From: Amphibalanus amphitrite
Lineage: Eukaryota; Arthropoda; Thecostraca; Balanomorpha; Balanidae
Assembly (NCBI RefSeq): GCF_019059575.1
Contig: NW_024882023.1
Coordinates: forward strand, 310,001 to 374,000
DNA: 64,000 nucleotides
Direction: 5' to 3'
Part shown: piece after piece, positions 10,896 to 21,109 of the stretch
Position numbering within the stretch: position 1 is the stretch's first letter
Layout: each line of letters opens with the position of its first letter
The notes under the pieces: model-generated
Databases searched by the model: none
Seen by the model: only the letters and a program-made list of their open reading frames with translations
Told to the model about the DNA's origin: nothing
Made by a program: the position numbers and the translations under genes

Positions 10896-11928
10896 GTAAG
10901 ATAAATGCCATTTTTTAGGCTCCGTGTTTTTCAGTTCACCTGCATTATATGCATATTGCATACCATCATAGCAATGTCGGCATTATATTGGCATTATCAT
11001 CTTGTTCATTGTCCATCGAGTTTGGCAACAAAAGCCCAAAAGTTTATATTTGTCCCCAAAACAAACTTTTGCATTTTGCTGCCACACAAGGCGTGATAGA
11101 CCCATTCGAAGGAGTGGAGCATGGCGCATCTATTTGCAGTGAGTTCCGACCGACTGATAACATAGCCTTTGAGCTATTATCGGCTTTGTCGAAAAAAGAA
11201 TACCTACCACGCAGTCTACTGAGGGCTGTACCTACTTGATAAGTTTGATACAGCTTTTGGTTAAGCATTAGTTAGGTACTTGTCTTGTGGTGTATCCGAC
11301 TCCAGCTATTGCTCTAAAATCCATATCTTGGTAGTAAAGTTCATAGTGGAGATATCTTTATTTTGAATAATATTGAGGGTTTCTTTGAAAATTGTTAAAA
11401 TTGAAACTTGAAAATTTAACACGAGATACCTTTATTTTGCCTGAAACGATCCTTTGTGCGTTCCAAGGTCTTGCATTGCAAGTATGACATGCAGAATTAA
11501 AAGCAAGTTCTGGCAAACCCACCGTGTTCTGCTTTTCTCGCTGAGAACGCTCGTCAGAAACAGAAATATGGCCTTTTTCGACAAATCTGATTTGGAAAGC
11601 TTCCACGAGCGTTGTATCGTTATGTAAACATGTACGAGTACAGGGCATGACGTTGAGCCATGCCATGGGGGTGGGGGTGGGTCCGTTCGACCCCCCCCCT
11701 ACACGGGCGAGGTTTAAACCGTTATAAATCGCTTTCTTCTTCCCTGGTTGTTTACAAATAGTGCTGAGCCACTCGAACTGACGAAAGTGAGAATGGCAAT
11801 GGCTGTCCTGGAATAATCTGGCACTTTTAGAGCTTTTGTTTGTTGGCATCAGATTAGCCTGAGCAATCCAGCAATAACAAAAACAAGCCGGTCTCCTTAT
11901 ATTTCTAGAACTCTAATAATTCCTTTAA
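10896..11928. other. Presumed intron 1 start of the putative gene; no other feature
   Basis: AT-rich. Open frames near 10949-11239 and 11358-11849 show no family motifs. A cccccccc tract sits at about 11692-11699. Nothing else supportable. Confidence 0.4.
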
Positions 11929-13006
11929 CCCGCCCCCCCCCCCCTGCGGTTTTTCGCAGATATCGCGCCGCCGTTTTTGTTACACCTGTTCATGCATCTT
12001 TTCCGCACATGTAAGAATTTCAGACCCAGATCACCTAAGGTTAGGTCACCAGGTCACGTCAAGTGACCTAGTTTGACGTGACCTGGTGACCTGACCTTAG
12101 GTGATCTGGGTCTGAAATTCTTACATGTGCGGAAAAGATGCATGAACAGGTGTGCCAAAAACGGCGGCGACCTCTCCATTGCAATTCATTGGAAAAAAAT
12201 TGAAAGGCGCGTTTTTTTTTTAACGAACGTCATTCAAAACACTCAAACATCGTGTTTCATGTAAACTCGACAAGCTGAACCGAAAAATGGCGCCTGTGAC
12301 CTCGTCTGATGTCTCTGAGGTCATGTCAGGTGATGTAAGGTCCCCATAATTTTTTTGGCCATAACTTTTGATGGAGATAATGGAGCGATGAAAACACCTC
12401 AGTTGTGTTCAGCTCGACGATACGGATCGACTGATATCCAACATGACCTTTTTCTGTCAGTTCATGACCTTGACCTGAGGTCAAATTTTCGAAATGATCT
12501 TTTAAGGTCAAATTATAGTTCATTCGACGCGTCTTGATAAGAGGAACACGATGCTGGTAAAATAAATGTCGTCACTTCCTCGAGTCAAAAGTTATTGCAG
12601 AAAAAAACGTTTTCCATAAAACGGCTATTTCTGGAGTTTTTGCCCTCAGTGGACGCTAAACCGATGTCAAATCTGAGGACATGGCGGCGAAAGAACGCTA
12701 AAAGAGCTATCGAATGCGTTTTTCCGCGGTGTTGTAGCTCTATCGGTTCCGGAGTTAGCCGTTGGCAGTTTCCAAAATTGTTGAAATGGACAAAATTTGA
12801 CATTTGATGACCTCTGGCGACCTGACCTTTGACCTGACCTAAAGAATGACCGAAGTCTTCTGGTCATTATTTTTTGACGCTCTTTCGAATGCCGCTTATT
12901 GCGTATCGCTACGTGGCCCAGAAGCCGAGCTAGCCGGGAGGGGGTTGTTCAAACACCCCCTCCCCCGGCCCGTCGCGGTTGGCGCCGAGCACTGGCCCGG
13001 CGCGGG
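11929..13006 (-). mobile_element. TTAA-type element A2 (family A, inverted orientation)
   Basis: TTAA borders lie at 11925-11928 and 13007-13010. The ends read cccgccccccc on the left and, inverted, cccgcgccgggcc on the right. The interior is the reverse complement of much of A3 (51055-52247), including cgacgatacggatcgactga near 12415. Its left end has become a long palindrome (11966-12169). The right TTAA is shared with the next element, C2. Non-coding. Confidence 0.8.
11966..12169. repeat. Near-perfect 97-bp-arm palindrome
   Basis: Arms 11966-12062 and 12073-12169 are reverse complements with about 3 mismatches (the inner 81 bp have a single one), around a 10-bp spacer (gtgacctagt). A transcript would fold into a long hairpin. 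It duplicates, head to head, the terminal part of family A that occurs once at the end of A3 (about 52040-52175). Confidence 0.93.
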
Positions 13007-13010
13007 TTAA

Positions 13011-14720
13011 CCCTCGCCCTTATTGGTGTTTTTCCAGCCGCGAACGTATAAGGGGGGGGGGAGATCCGTTGGACCCCCCTTGCCGTTTCGCCCCTGATCG
13101 AGCTAGAGCTTCGCGGAAAAACGAGCGTGTTGCCCGTGACGAGAGGTAGCCGATGATTTCCAATTTTAAGGTCCTAGGTCATTGGTTGACCTTCCAGGTC
13201 AGGTCAATGACCCAAAAGTGGGGAAAACAGTGTGGCTGCAATGTTTTTTTTTTTCGGGGCGCTGATCACGAATTTGATGTTAGTTTTGATCACAGATGAT
13301 GTGTTCATGCATTTAGGCCAGGTCGGGTCAAGTCAGGTCAACCAGTATGGGTCATGCCGGGTATTCGTAGTAGGTGTCAACCGTCTCTGGCAGCTGCGTA
13401 ACATGTTACGAAGACACCAAAACTACTTCGTAAATGTTCATATGGTTGCTAAATTCGAATTCAGCTCTAAAAACTAGCCTAGAAACAGCTAAAACTCGAA
13501 AAAGTGAACCGAGGTCATCAAAGGTCAATGACCTAACCTGACCTTCAGGTGACCTTGACACCCACCCTAATGCATGGGGGCAACAGCATATCACGTTTGA
13601 ACACTTGAAACCACGAAAAAACTGCAACCGCCCAGCTAATGCGAGCCGACATACGCCGAATCGCGATTCCGGCCAAACTTGGTCTCTAAAAGTAGGTCAC
13701 AGGTCAAAGGTCATTTGGGTCAGGGTCATGAATTTTTCATGTTAGATGTAAAAATGATTAAAGGTAGTGTGCCACCTTTGAAAGATTTCCCATTTTATTT
13801 TTCCTAGGATAAGAAGCTTCTGTTTTTACCTAATATCGCAAAAAAAAATCAAAAATGGGCCTGGAATAGTGCCTTTTTCGCCTAAAAGTTTTTCGGTTTT
13901 TAGATATGTATAACAACTGTAGTGGGCTCACCTGCAAACAGGCGTCGGGCAACAATCGCGAATGCGGCGCACTTGTGACAATAAGCAAAGGTCATTATAG
14001 TGTTACGACCATACGACGTACGGGAATGAGTTATCAGCTGTCTAATCGTAGACAACACAATGTCGAGCCTTAAACTGTAAGCCCGTATTGGTATTGTTTC
14101 TTTTATTTGGCTGTCGAACATTATTTATGGTTTGAAATATGATTTTATGTAAAATAATTGATATGAAAAAGCCGTCTTATAAGTTATGACCCCATTTCAC
14201 CACACGCAAGTGGCAGAAATGACAATGATCAGCTGACGCATTTTTCTTGGCCGAAGTCAGAGCGTGCGGCCCGACGCACCACGCGTATTTGGAAATTCCG
14301 ACCTCGACGAGCATCAGAAGCCACCTAACAGGCGTGTTCGAAACCGCAGGAGATGATGATGAACGGGTTTATCGAAACTTGATTGGATGAGCATATCGGT
14401 AATAGCGATTTCAGTGTGTGCATTTATTGTTCATAGTGGTGTGAAATGTGGTTGGGGTACGACCGACAACCCGTCGGGGCGAATTTCGCACTGGGGTACT
14501 CAAAATTTGAAGAATTTAAGACGTTTCCATGAGTTTTGAAGGTATGGATAAGTTCTAAAAATCCGGTTCTCCTTATCTGGGCCATTAACTCCATACGGTC
14601 CAAGAAAGCTGGCACACTACCTTTAACGGGAGGGTACTGAAAGTTTCGTCGCGATCGGCCGCTTTTTACGCGAGCTATTCGCGAAAAACCGAGGGGGGTG
14701 TCCTTTCGACCCCCCTAAAT
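13011..14720. mobile_element. TTAA-type element C2, related to C1, split by element D
   Basis: It begins after TTAA at 13007-13010 with ccctcgccct. From the gatcgagctagagcttcgcgg segment near 13096 to the gcgatcggccgctttttacg segment near 14652 it follows C1 closely. The expected right TIR is not intact: after gaccccccc at about 14708 the sequence runs into another element. Removing D leaves about 0.85 kb, similar to C1 (0.89 kb). Confidence 0.75.
13762..14622. mobile_element. TTAA-type element D nested in C2
   Basis: It is flanked by TTAA at 13758-13761 and 14623-14626. The TIR aggtagtgtgcca is perfect over 13 bp at both ends. The element (861 bp) lies where C1 has uninterrupted sequence (compare 9940-9950), so C1 serves as the empty site. 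The interior does not encode a recognisable transposase. It belongs to a family distinct from A, B, C and E. Confidence 0.9.
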
Positions 14721-14957
14721 ATACTCGCCGGCCGAGGGGGAGGGTGGGTGCCGCCTCCCTATGTTTTTTTTTTCGCGATAGCTTTTAACACGCTGGCGAT
14801 AGAGAGCTGAATCTTGGCATAACTGACCATTGATTCAAAGCGGATCTTGTGACACCTACCGCATTTTCGGGTCAGGTCAGGTTACTGACCTATTGACGTC
14901 ATAAGTGACCTCTGCATGGCCTTCTTCTTCTGTTGTCCGGCGATTCCGGCGGGCCGA

Positions 14958-17900
14958 TCATCGAGCCTCCGGCAGGAGGCCAGTCTTCCTGAAGAACCTC
15001 AGCACCGCGTCCGGGTCCTCTTGTAGCACCGTCAGTGTCGGGGTGTGGCCGAGGAGCGCAGACCGCGCCGCCTGGTATTTCGGGCATTCACAGACCACGT
15101 GTTCCGTGTCCTCCGGCACGCCACACTCGGGACACAGGCCGTCGGTGTCCGGCCTGTTCCATCTGGCTAGTGTGGCTTGGAGCAGTGGACAGCGGTTCGC
15201 TCGCAGCTGATGGAGCAGAACCTGGTCCCGTCTGGCCCATTCACTCTCATACTTCAGGCAGCGCCCGTCCGTCGCTCTCCGGTGTGTGTGCTCCGGGGGC
15301 ACGGTGGTGTGGTACGTGCCAGACCATTTCTTCCAGCACACACCACGGATGGCCACTTTCGCCGACGGGAGGTCGATCTTGGCCGTTTCTTGAGGGAGGG
15401 TCCTTCCGGTGTTTGCAGCCTGGTCTGCCTGCTCATTTCCCGCGATGTCTGCGTGGCCAGGGATCCAGACGATTTGCACGTTCACTTTTCTGCGACTGAG
15501 ATGGTTCAGGCCTGTCCATATCTCGGTAAGGGTTTCTGGGGCGGGCCCTCTGGTACCCTGTTTGAGGAAGGTTACCAGTGAGAGTGAGTCGGTGCACAGG
15601 CGGGTCGTCTTGACTTCCTTTGGGGCTCCCGCTGCGTCCCTCACAGCTGCCAGGAAAGCCACTTGCTCGGCCCGGTACGAGCTTGACCACTTGCCGGCCG
15701 GTACGCTCCAGGTCGCGTTGCCTCGGCCTTGCTCGATGCGGACAACTCCCCCTCCGCCAACTCCAAACCCCTTCTCCGTGGAACCGTCAGTGTAGTAGGT
15801 TGAGTCCGTGGGCGGCAGGGATTCCAGGACGCGCTCCGCTGCCGCTCGCCTTCTTTCCGGTGGATCATGTCTGGAGGTGGTGTCACCAGATTCCGTGTGG
15901 AAGCTGATCCTTCCTTTCCCCATCGACAGCCACGGGGGACGCGGTTGCAGGGACATTGCCTCCCTCTCCGCCTCCTCGAGCAGCGCTTCCTTCGCGATCT
16001 TGGTCGCTTCTTCGCGCCAGGTCTGCCGGTTCACGAGCCGCTTCCTCATCTTCCTGGTGACCGTCTGTCGGGCCGGGACGCTGTCAGGGAGACGGATGAC
16101 CCTCTCTCGCAGGATCGCGCCTTGTTCTTCAGCCAGAGAAGAGATGCTCCGGATGTTGGCCTCCGCCATCACCACCCTCGTCCTCGTGCCGGCGGGGCAG
16201 CCCGTGATGATTCGGGCTCCGGCGGCCGCGACCTGGTCCATCTTCTCCCTGTTCGTCTTCCGGCTCAGCGACATGTACGCCGCGCTTCCATACAGCGCTA
16301 CGGGTTGGATGAACTGGCAGTACATCCTTCGCAGGGTTACTGAGCTGCATCCCCACGTGGTTCCCGCCAGAGCCTTGGTGACTTGCAGTCGCTTTGCCAG
16401 CTTGCCCCTCAGCTGCTGTACATGTTGGGTGAAAGACAGTTGGGTATCGAAGACGACTCCCAGCACTGTGACTTCGCTGGTTTGCTGTATGGTCGTGTCC
16501 CCCAGACAGATGTCCACCTTTTTCTTTGAGTTTACTTCGTGTACGTTGGAGGTGAATAAGATTGTCTTGGTTTTGGTGGCGCTGATTGTCATGTTCCAGG
16601 CGTAGGCCCATTCCTCTACTTCGTCCATTGCCGCCTGCACCTTGGCCTGGGCTGTGGGGACGCTGCTGTCACTGGCGTAGATGATCAGGTCGTCTGCGTA
16701 CATGCCGATCTGCACGTCGTGCCGCCGCAGCACTGGTGCCAGGTCGTTGATGTAGCAGAGCCACAGGAGCGGTGAGATCACTCCTCCCTGCGGCAGGCCC
16801 TCCCGCATCTTCACCTCTGCGGATGCCGTCTCGTCCCATGCCACCCTGGCTCTTCGATCTGCCAGGAAGTTCCTGATCCACCTCATCATACATGGTGGAA
16901 CATCCATGTCCGTCATCTTGTAGAGCAGACTGGTTTTGTTGACACGGTCGTACGCGGCAGTCATGTCTACAGCCACCAGGACTGTTCTCTTGGTGGGCTT
17001 CGCTTCCATGGCATCCATGATATCTTGGCCGAGTCGGGCGATCTGCTCCTCTGTGCACCGGCCGGATCTGAAGCCCGCCTGTTCTGGGACGAGGGTACCA
17101 TTCGCTTCGAGCAGGTACGCCAGTCGGCCCTGGAGGAGGCGTTCGGCCAGTTTGCAGATGCAGCTGGTGAGGCTGATGGGGCGGTACGACGACGGCTGTT
17201 CCGGGGGTTTCCCGTTCTTGTGAATCGGTATGATCTTGGCTCTGCGCCAGGCGGTGGGCGCCTCTCCCGATGCTAGACTCTTGTTCAGCACTCTGAGGAG
17301 CGTCTTCCTGCCCGCCGTGCTGAGTTCCTTCAGCATCTGTGGCATCACTCCGTCCGGGCCGGGGGCACCTGTTTTCATGTGAGACAGGGCCACTTCCAGC
17401 TCCGTCAGGCTGTAGGGACGGCAGACTTTGCCCCGGCAGTTTGGGTGTTGCTTGCATGGTTGGGCTACCGCCTTGTTCACCGCCTGTCGTCTGGCCTTCT
17501 GGTGGTCTCTGAGTTCCTGGTTTGAGGCTGAGTATTGTGATTGGCTGACTTGGGCATGGTGTTTAGCCATGACATCTGCTTTTTCCTTCGCTGTTTTTGC
17601 AGATCTTCTGTGCACTTTCAGGATAGCTGTCGATCCCTGCTTCTTCCCGCGTCCATCCATCGCCTTGATTGTGGAGTAGAGGTGCGAGTTGTCTGTCGCC
17701 GCGTCCATCTTCTCGCATTCGCGGGCCCATGCGTTCAGCTTTGCACGTTTTACAACTTGTTTCGCTTGTGCGGTTTTCTCTGTGCATTGTGCCATCAGAT
17801 CTTCGTTTCCAGGGTCTCTCCTCAGGGCGTCTCGGGCTTCCCTTCTTTGCTGCACGGCTTCTTCGGCTTCTTCACACCACCATGCTTTCGCGTTTCTCCG

Positions 17901-19499
17901 GGGTGGCACGCGAGGGATGGCTTTCTCTGCCGCTTGGACCATGATTCTAGTGAGTTTTCTTGTCGCTGCCTCGGTCGATGTCATGCGGCGTAGCTTGTGC
18001 TTGAATTTGTGGTCGGTCAGTGTTCGGTACAGTGTCCAGTTTGCTTTCCGCAGGCACAGTCTCGCTCTTCTCTTTGCTGGGGGCGGCGTCTTGACTTGCA
18101 TTTCCACCTTGATGTGTAGCGGGCGGTGGTCCGACGCCAGGTCTTCCCCGATACACCACTCGATCCCGCCGCTCAGGGCGGCATGGCAGATTGTGACGTC
18201 TGGTGTGGTGCCTCTACCGCTCGCATCATGTCTCGTCGGAGCTCCGGAGTTGAGCACACACATGTCATGTTGGTCCATCCACTCGGCGATCCTGCCCCCT
18301 CTGGGGTCTCTCGCACGGTTGGAGTCCCAGAGTTCGTGGTGTGCGTTCATGTCCGCTGCGATGATGACGTTTCTTCCCTGCGGGAGGCTGTCCGGGTTGA
18401 ACTCGTCCCTTCTCGTGTCTTCGTTACTTGGTTTTACTGTGGCTATGTACGCGTTTAGCAGCCTTACAGTTCGTGTCGTTGATTGGATATCTATCATGAC
18501 TGCGTCGGAGTTTCTGTCTCGTACGTCGTACGCTATCGGTTCGAAGCCGAAGCCGCATCCTCTACGGACCAGGGTCAGGACACCTCCGTACCCATGGGAT
18601 TCTCCGGCGTGCGTTCCTCGATGCTGTCTTCTGTCAGCCCGCGCCGCCACCTCCCATCCCTCGAACTTCGGGGTCTCCTGTCCCTGTCGGAGGTTGGTTT
18701 CTTGGAGGCAGAGGACATCTACCTTTTGTTCCTCGGCGTATCGTAGGATTTCTGCCCTCTTCTCTGTTGCACCGATGCCGTTAGCGTTCAACTGAATTAT
18801 GTGTAGTTCTGCCTTGTGAGTTAGTTTTGTACTTCGTATTGTTCGTGTCAGATGCTCTGGTGGCCGGTAGTCCTCTTGTGGGAGCGCTCTGGCTGCACTC
18901 ACAAGGGCGGCGAAGGGACGGGGCCTCTCCGGCTGGGCTTGCTCCACGACCCCGTCCCTCGGCCGATCCTCGCGTGTGTCCCCTGCAGGGCTCCGAGTGT
19001 CTTGTCTTCGGGTGTTGCGAGGTGAGTTACGTCTCGGTGGACCGGAGGCTGGCATGTCTTGTGGTTCAGGTTCCGTCTTGTCTGTTGACGTCTCGAGCAG
19101 TCCACTGTCGAGTCGGAATTCCTCCTCCGTGCACTGTTTGCCCCGTTGGATGAGTCGCTTCATCGTTTCACGTAGCGTCTCCGCCTCTACGGTTGTGCAC
19201 AACTGGAAGTCCTCCGTGGGACACTGCTTTCCTGCCTCGATAAGCTGCGCCATTGCCTTACGCAGAGTTGCACTTTCAGTGGTTGCAGTTGCTCGGGCAT
19301 CGGCCGTTCCTTCTTGTCTTGTCATGGCTCTGGTGACTCTTCTGGTGGGTTGTTTGGTGTCCGTCTCTGGTTTTGTCGGTAGCGTCTCGTCCTCCTTCTC
19401 CTTCCTGTGGCCGGCGGCAGCGCCTCCCCTCGCATCGCCGCCGGCGCGGTCCGCGCCCAGTGGTCGGGACGCGGACCGCAGTTCCCGTCGGCTATTCAT
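14958..19499 (-). CDS. LINE polyprotein: endonuclease, reverse transcriptase, RNase H, zinc knuckle (1513 aa)
   Basis: The protein drives target-primed reverse transcription. Residues 1-225 are basic and disordered, apart from three copies of a short helical motif (about 76-100, 106-130, 197-211). The apurinic-type endonuclease (about 230-465) keeps N238 (QLNANG), E267 (LCLQETN), D383/N385 (AADMNAHH) and D457-H458 (SDHRP). The RT (about 690-1000) has D845 in VAVDMTAAYD and YADD at 934-937. RNase H (about 1230-1365) has all four acidic residues: D1238 (YYTDGS), E1278, D1304 and D1359, plus PGHAD. A C-terminal C-x2-C-x7-H-x4-C knuckle spans 1456-1472. No stops or frameshifts occur. RT followed by RNase H and one ORF fit the I group (Ingi/I-like), but clade needs a tree. 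The start ATG is the first after the short leader. Confidence 0.95.
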   Translation of the reverse strand: MNSRRELRSASRPLGADRAGGDARGGAAAGHRKEKEDETLPTKPETDTKQPTRRVTRAMTRQEGTADARATATTESATLRKAMAQLIEAGKQCPTEDFQLCTTVEAETLRETMKRLIQRGKQCTEEEFRLDSGLLETSTDKTEPEPQDMPASGPPRRNSPRNTRRQDTRSPAGDTREDRPRDGVVEQAQPERPRPFAALVSAARALPQEDYRPPEHLTRTIRSTKLTHKAELHIIQLNANGIGATEKRAEILRYAEEQKVDVLCLQETNLRQGQETPKFEGWEVAARADRRQHRGTHAGESHGYGGVLTLVRRGCGFGFEPIAYDVRDRNSDAVMIDIQSTTRTVRLLNAYIATVKPSNEDTRRDEFNPDSLPQGRNVIIAADMNAHHELWDSNRARDPRGGRIAEWMDQHDMCVLNSGAPTRHDASGRGTTPDVTICHAALSGGIEWCIGEDLASDHRPLHIKVEMQVKTPPPAKRRARLCLRKANWTLYRTLTDHKFKHKLRRMTSTEAATRKLTRIMVQAAEKAIPRVPPRRNAKAWWCEEAEEAVQQRREARDALRRDPGNEDLMAQCTEKTAQAKQVVKRAKLNAWARECEKMDAATDNSHLYSTIKAMDGRGKKQGSTAILKVHRRSAKTAKEKADVMAKHHAQVSQSQYSASNQELRDHQKARRQAVNKAVAQPCKQHPNCRGKVCRPYSLTELEVALSHMKTGAPGPDGVMPQMLKELSTAGRKTLLRVLNKSLASGEAPTAWRRAKIIPIHKNGKPPEQPSSYRPISLTSCICKLAERLLQGRLAYLLEANGTLVPEQAGFRSGRCTEEQIARLGQDIMDAMEAKPTKRTVLVAVDMTAAYDRVNKTSLLYKMTDMDVPPCMMRWIRNFLADRRARVAWDETASAEVKMREGLPQGGVISPLLWLCYINDLAPVLRRHDVQIGMYADDLIIYASDSSVPTAQAKVQAAMDEVEEWAYAWNMTISATKTKTILFTSNVHEVNSKKKVDICLGDTTIQQTSEVTVLGVVFDTQLSFTQHVQQLRGKLAKRLQVTKALAGTTWGCSSVTLRRMYCQFIQPVALYGSAAYMSLSRKTNREKMDQVAAAGARIITGCPAGTRTRVVMAEANIRSISSLAEEQGAILRERVIRLPDSVPARQTVTRKMRKRLVNRQTWREEATKIAKEALLEEAEREAMSLQPRPPWLSMGKGRISFHTESGDTTSRHDPPERRRAAAERVLESLPPTDSTYYTDGSTEKGFGVGGGGVVRIEQGRGNATWSVPAGKWSSSYRAEQVAFLAAVRDAAGAPKEVKTTRLCTDSLSLVTFLKQGTRGPAPETLTEIWTGLNHLSRRKVNVQIVWIPGHADIAGNEQADQAANTGRTLPQETAKIDLPSAKVAIRGVCWKKWSGTYHTTVPPEHTHRRATDGRCLKYESEWARRDQVLLHQLRANRCPLLQATLARWNRPDTDGLCPECGVPEDTEHVVCECPKYQAARSALLGHTPTLTVLQEDPDAVLRFFRKTGLLPEAR

Positions 19500-19585
19500 T
19501 TAGGCGCAGCCCCCCACTCGGGGGCCGCGCTGACGGTGTGCGACTCGGTCGCAGCTGAAGTCGTCGGTCGACTCCGGCAGATGCG
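19500..19585 (-). promoter_or_regulatory. LINE 5' leader with three consecutive hairpins
   Basis: Read on the element strand, the 86-nt leader can form AGUCG/CGACU (5 bp), UGCGAC/GUCGCA (6 bp, CGA loop) and a long GC stem just before the ATG: GCGCGGCCCCC against GGGGGGCUGCGC. Related elements carry internal promoters or self-cleaving RNAs here, so a regulatory role is plausible. I could not assemble a convincing HDV-type double pseudoknot by hand. Confidence 0.55.
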
Positions 19586-20100
19586 CCTCTGCATGGCCTT
19601 CAGATGTCGCGACTTCGCAACGCCCTCAGTGCCAGAGGAGCTTTCACAGGGAGATGAAACATACAGGACCTAGTATCTTCCAGAGTTCTCACAACTTGAA
19701 TATCTCGGATTTTTCCTAAAGGTCACATAAGGTCAGGTCGGTCACATGACCTCACCATTATCAGTCAATGGGGATAAATGAAAATTGCTATGTTGGCTCC
19801 GGGAACGATCTCAAACTATCTCAAACACACGGAATCGTGATTTCATGCACTCCTTACAAGGTTTGATGCTCGCTTTTGCATTGTTGACCTAGCGTGACGT
19901 CATTTATGTCGTCACTAGCTAGGGTCATAAGATCTTTTCGTCAAAAACACCTGATCAAATTGAGCTAGCGAGTCGGGAAAGCCACCAATGGGCTCAGGAA
20001 GACCTGCCGAATCGAATGATATGCGACATGACCTTCGACCAATTTCGTGACCTCTGGGGGCCTGGGGCTGACTTGACCGTGACCCGAGGTCAACATCTTA

Positions 20101-20972
20101 AGTTGACCTCACCCGAACAAAAAGTATACCATTCGACGTGCCTGAGCGAGGCGAACACGATGATGCCAGAATCGCGGCTCTGCGGCCGTTTATTGCGAAG
20201 TTATGTATTAAAAAAAAAAAACGTACCTTGGGCCACTTGACTTCTCCTCACCGGTTGACCTGAGACCTTAAAATCGGGTACCAGTCGCTGTGTCTCGTAA
20301 CGGCGCACACGCCCGTTTTTTCGCGATGCTCTAGCTCCATCAGGGGCGAAACGGCGAGGGGGGGGGGGCGGGTGTACGAATCCCTCTCGGTCGATGCGTA
20401 TGTAGAAAACCAATATGTCCGGCGAGGGTTAAACTTGTATTTACTCGATATCATCCATCCTTATAACATCTGACATTTCGCTTCTTTCCCGTACCAAGGT
20501 GGAGTTCGCGGATGAGCAGGGAAAGCTTACCGAAGACCACGAAACGTTCGAACGTGACGGTGGGGACCATGGATCCGTAGCCGCAGAGACAACACAAGTC
20601 AAGCGTGGTGGCAAAGAACCAGGCCATCACGTGTCACATTACATAATAAATCAGCAGCACCGTCGCCAAAAGTACCAAAAAACTTCACAAGCCTTGATAG
20701 CAAAGGTGAGTTATGCCATCATTTGCATTTATTGCTATTCATATATGCAGATCGAATGTATGTTACTAGCAAGATAAATAGTGAAGTGTAACGAATAATA
20801 ATCTAGCTTAGACCTAGCTCAGACCCGCCAAAGGTACATTGCGCATCCTTTGTCTACATTCGTTGTGTTCACAATGCACATTTCACCGCGCTAGGCGCAA
20901 CGGGCTGGCATGTAGCTCGCGGTAACCCCCGCCCGTAGGGCTATCGACGGACCCTGCCACTCGTAAGAGGGG
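20101..20972 (+). repeat. Segmental duplication, copy 1 (element F end plus exon 2a)
   Basis: This segment is repeated at 21669-24897. Both run from gttgacctcacccgaacaaa through the TTAA end of element F, the 207-bp exon, its donor and the ggtacattgcgcatcctttg stretch, to the ggaccctgccactcgtaag segment. Copy 2 lacks about 60 bp near its end and is split by the foldback element. Confidence 0.9.
20499..20705 (+). CDS. Putative gene, exon 2a (69 codons)
   Basis: Bounded by a pyrimidine-rich acceptor (ttctttcccgtaccaag) and the strong donor gtgagt. It is open in phase 0 at both ends. It encodes an acidic, then basic segment: VEFADEQGKLTEDHETFERD, VAAETTQVKRGGK and a Gln/His-rich HYIINQQHRRQKYQKTSQ. 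No known family recognised. The phase fits exon 1 (10680-10895) and the terminal exon (25270). It differs from exon 2b at only a few codons (GGDHGS and KEPGHH here). Confidence 0.5.
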
Positions 20973-21105
20973 CCGTTTCGCCTTTCGTTTGGTATCGCTT
21001 TTGTTTCCGTAGCTCCCTTATTTAATGAGTTAGACAGGGGGCGAAAACGCCACCCCCTCCCCGGGCTGCGGTGGTTGGGATTACCCCCCAGGCATGGCCG
21101 GGTTA
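20921..21105. mobile_element. Short TTAA-type relic (G)
   Basis: The left side begins taacccccgcccgtaggg and the right side ends gcatggccgggttaa at about 21095-21109, imperfect inverted ends of the same general type as the other TTAA elements. About 0.19 kb, probably an internal deletion product. The left part is also present after exon 2b (24838-24897). Confidence 0.45.
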
Positions 21106-21109
21106 AACT

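Larger units (their letters stand above)
14925..19585 (-). mobile_element. Full-length non-LTR retrotransposon (I-group-like) with 16-bp target duplication
   Basis: The element is framed by exact copies of cctctgcatggccttc at 14909-14924 and 19586-19601, so both ends are defined: 4661 bp, transcribed right to left. The 5' untranslated part is 86 nt (19500-19585) and the 3' part only 33 nt (14925-14957), ending in a short gaa-repeat tail (AGAAGAA on the element strand). A single long open frame fills the rest. The identical duplication and lack of any stop suggest a recent insertion. It landed in the TTAA element F. No separate gag-type first ORF is present. Confidence 0.95.
14730..20428. mobile_element. 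TTAA-type element F, interrupted by the LINE
   Basis: The right end is ...ccggcgagggTTAA (TTAA at 20429-20432). The left end is blurred but starts near the ctcgccggcc stretch around 14731. About 1.0 kb remains without the LINE. The 20101-20428 part is repeated at 21669-21995 and, inverted and diverged, at 5400-5530. It shares the gattttaaggtc module with C1 and C2. Confidence 0.6.

Noticed and set aside
15035..18795. Several long plus-strand open frames (up to 368 residues) opposite the LINE
   Set aside because: They are antisense shadows of a GC-rich coding strand and show no family motifs, whereas the minus-strand frame has complete catalytic sites.
14925..19585. LTR retrotransposon or retrovirus-like element
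   Set aside because: No long terminal repeats, protease or integrase. The endonuclease-RT-RNase H order and the simple-repeat tail fit a non-LTR element.
19500..19585. Definite HDV-like ribozyme at the LINE 5' end
   Set aside because: I could not place the required nested pseudoknot pairings and catalytic C by hand, so only hairpins are claimed.
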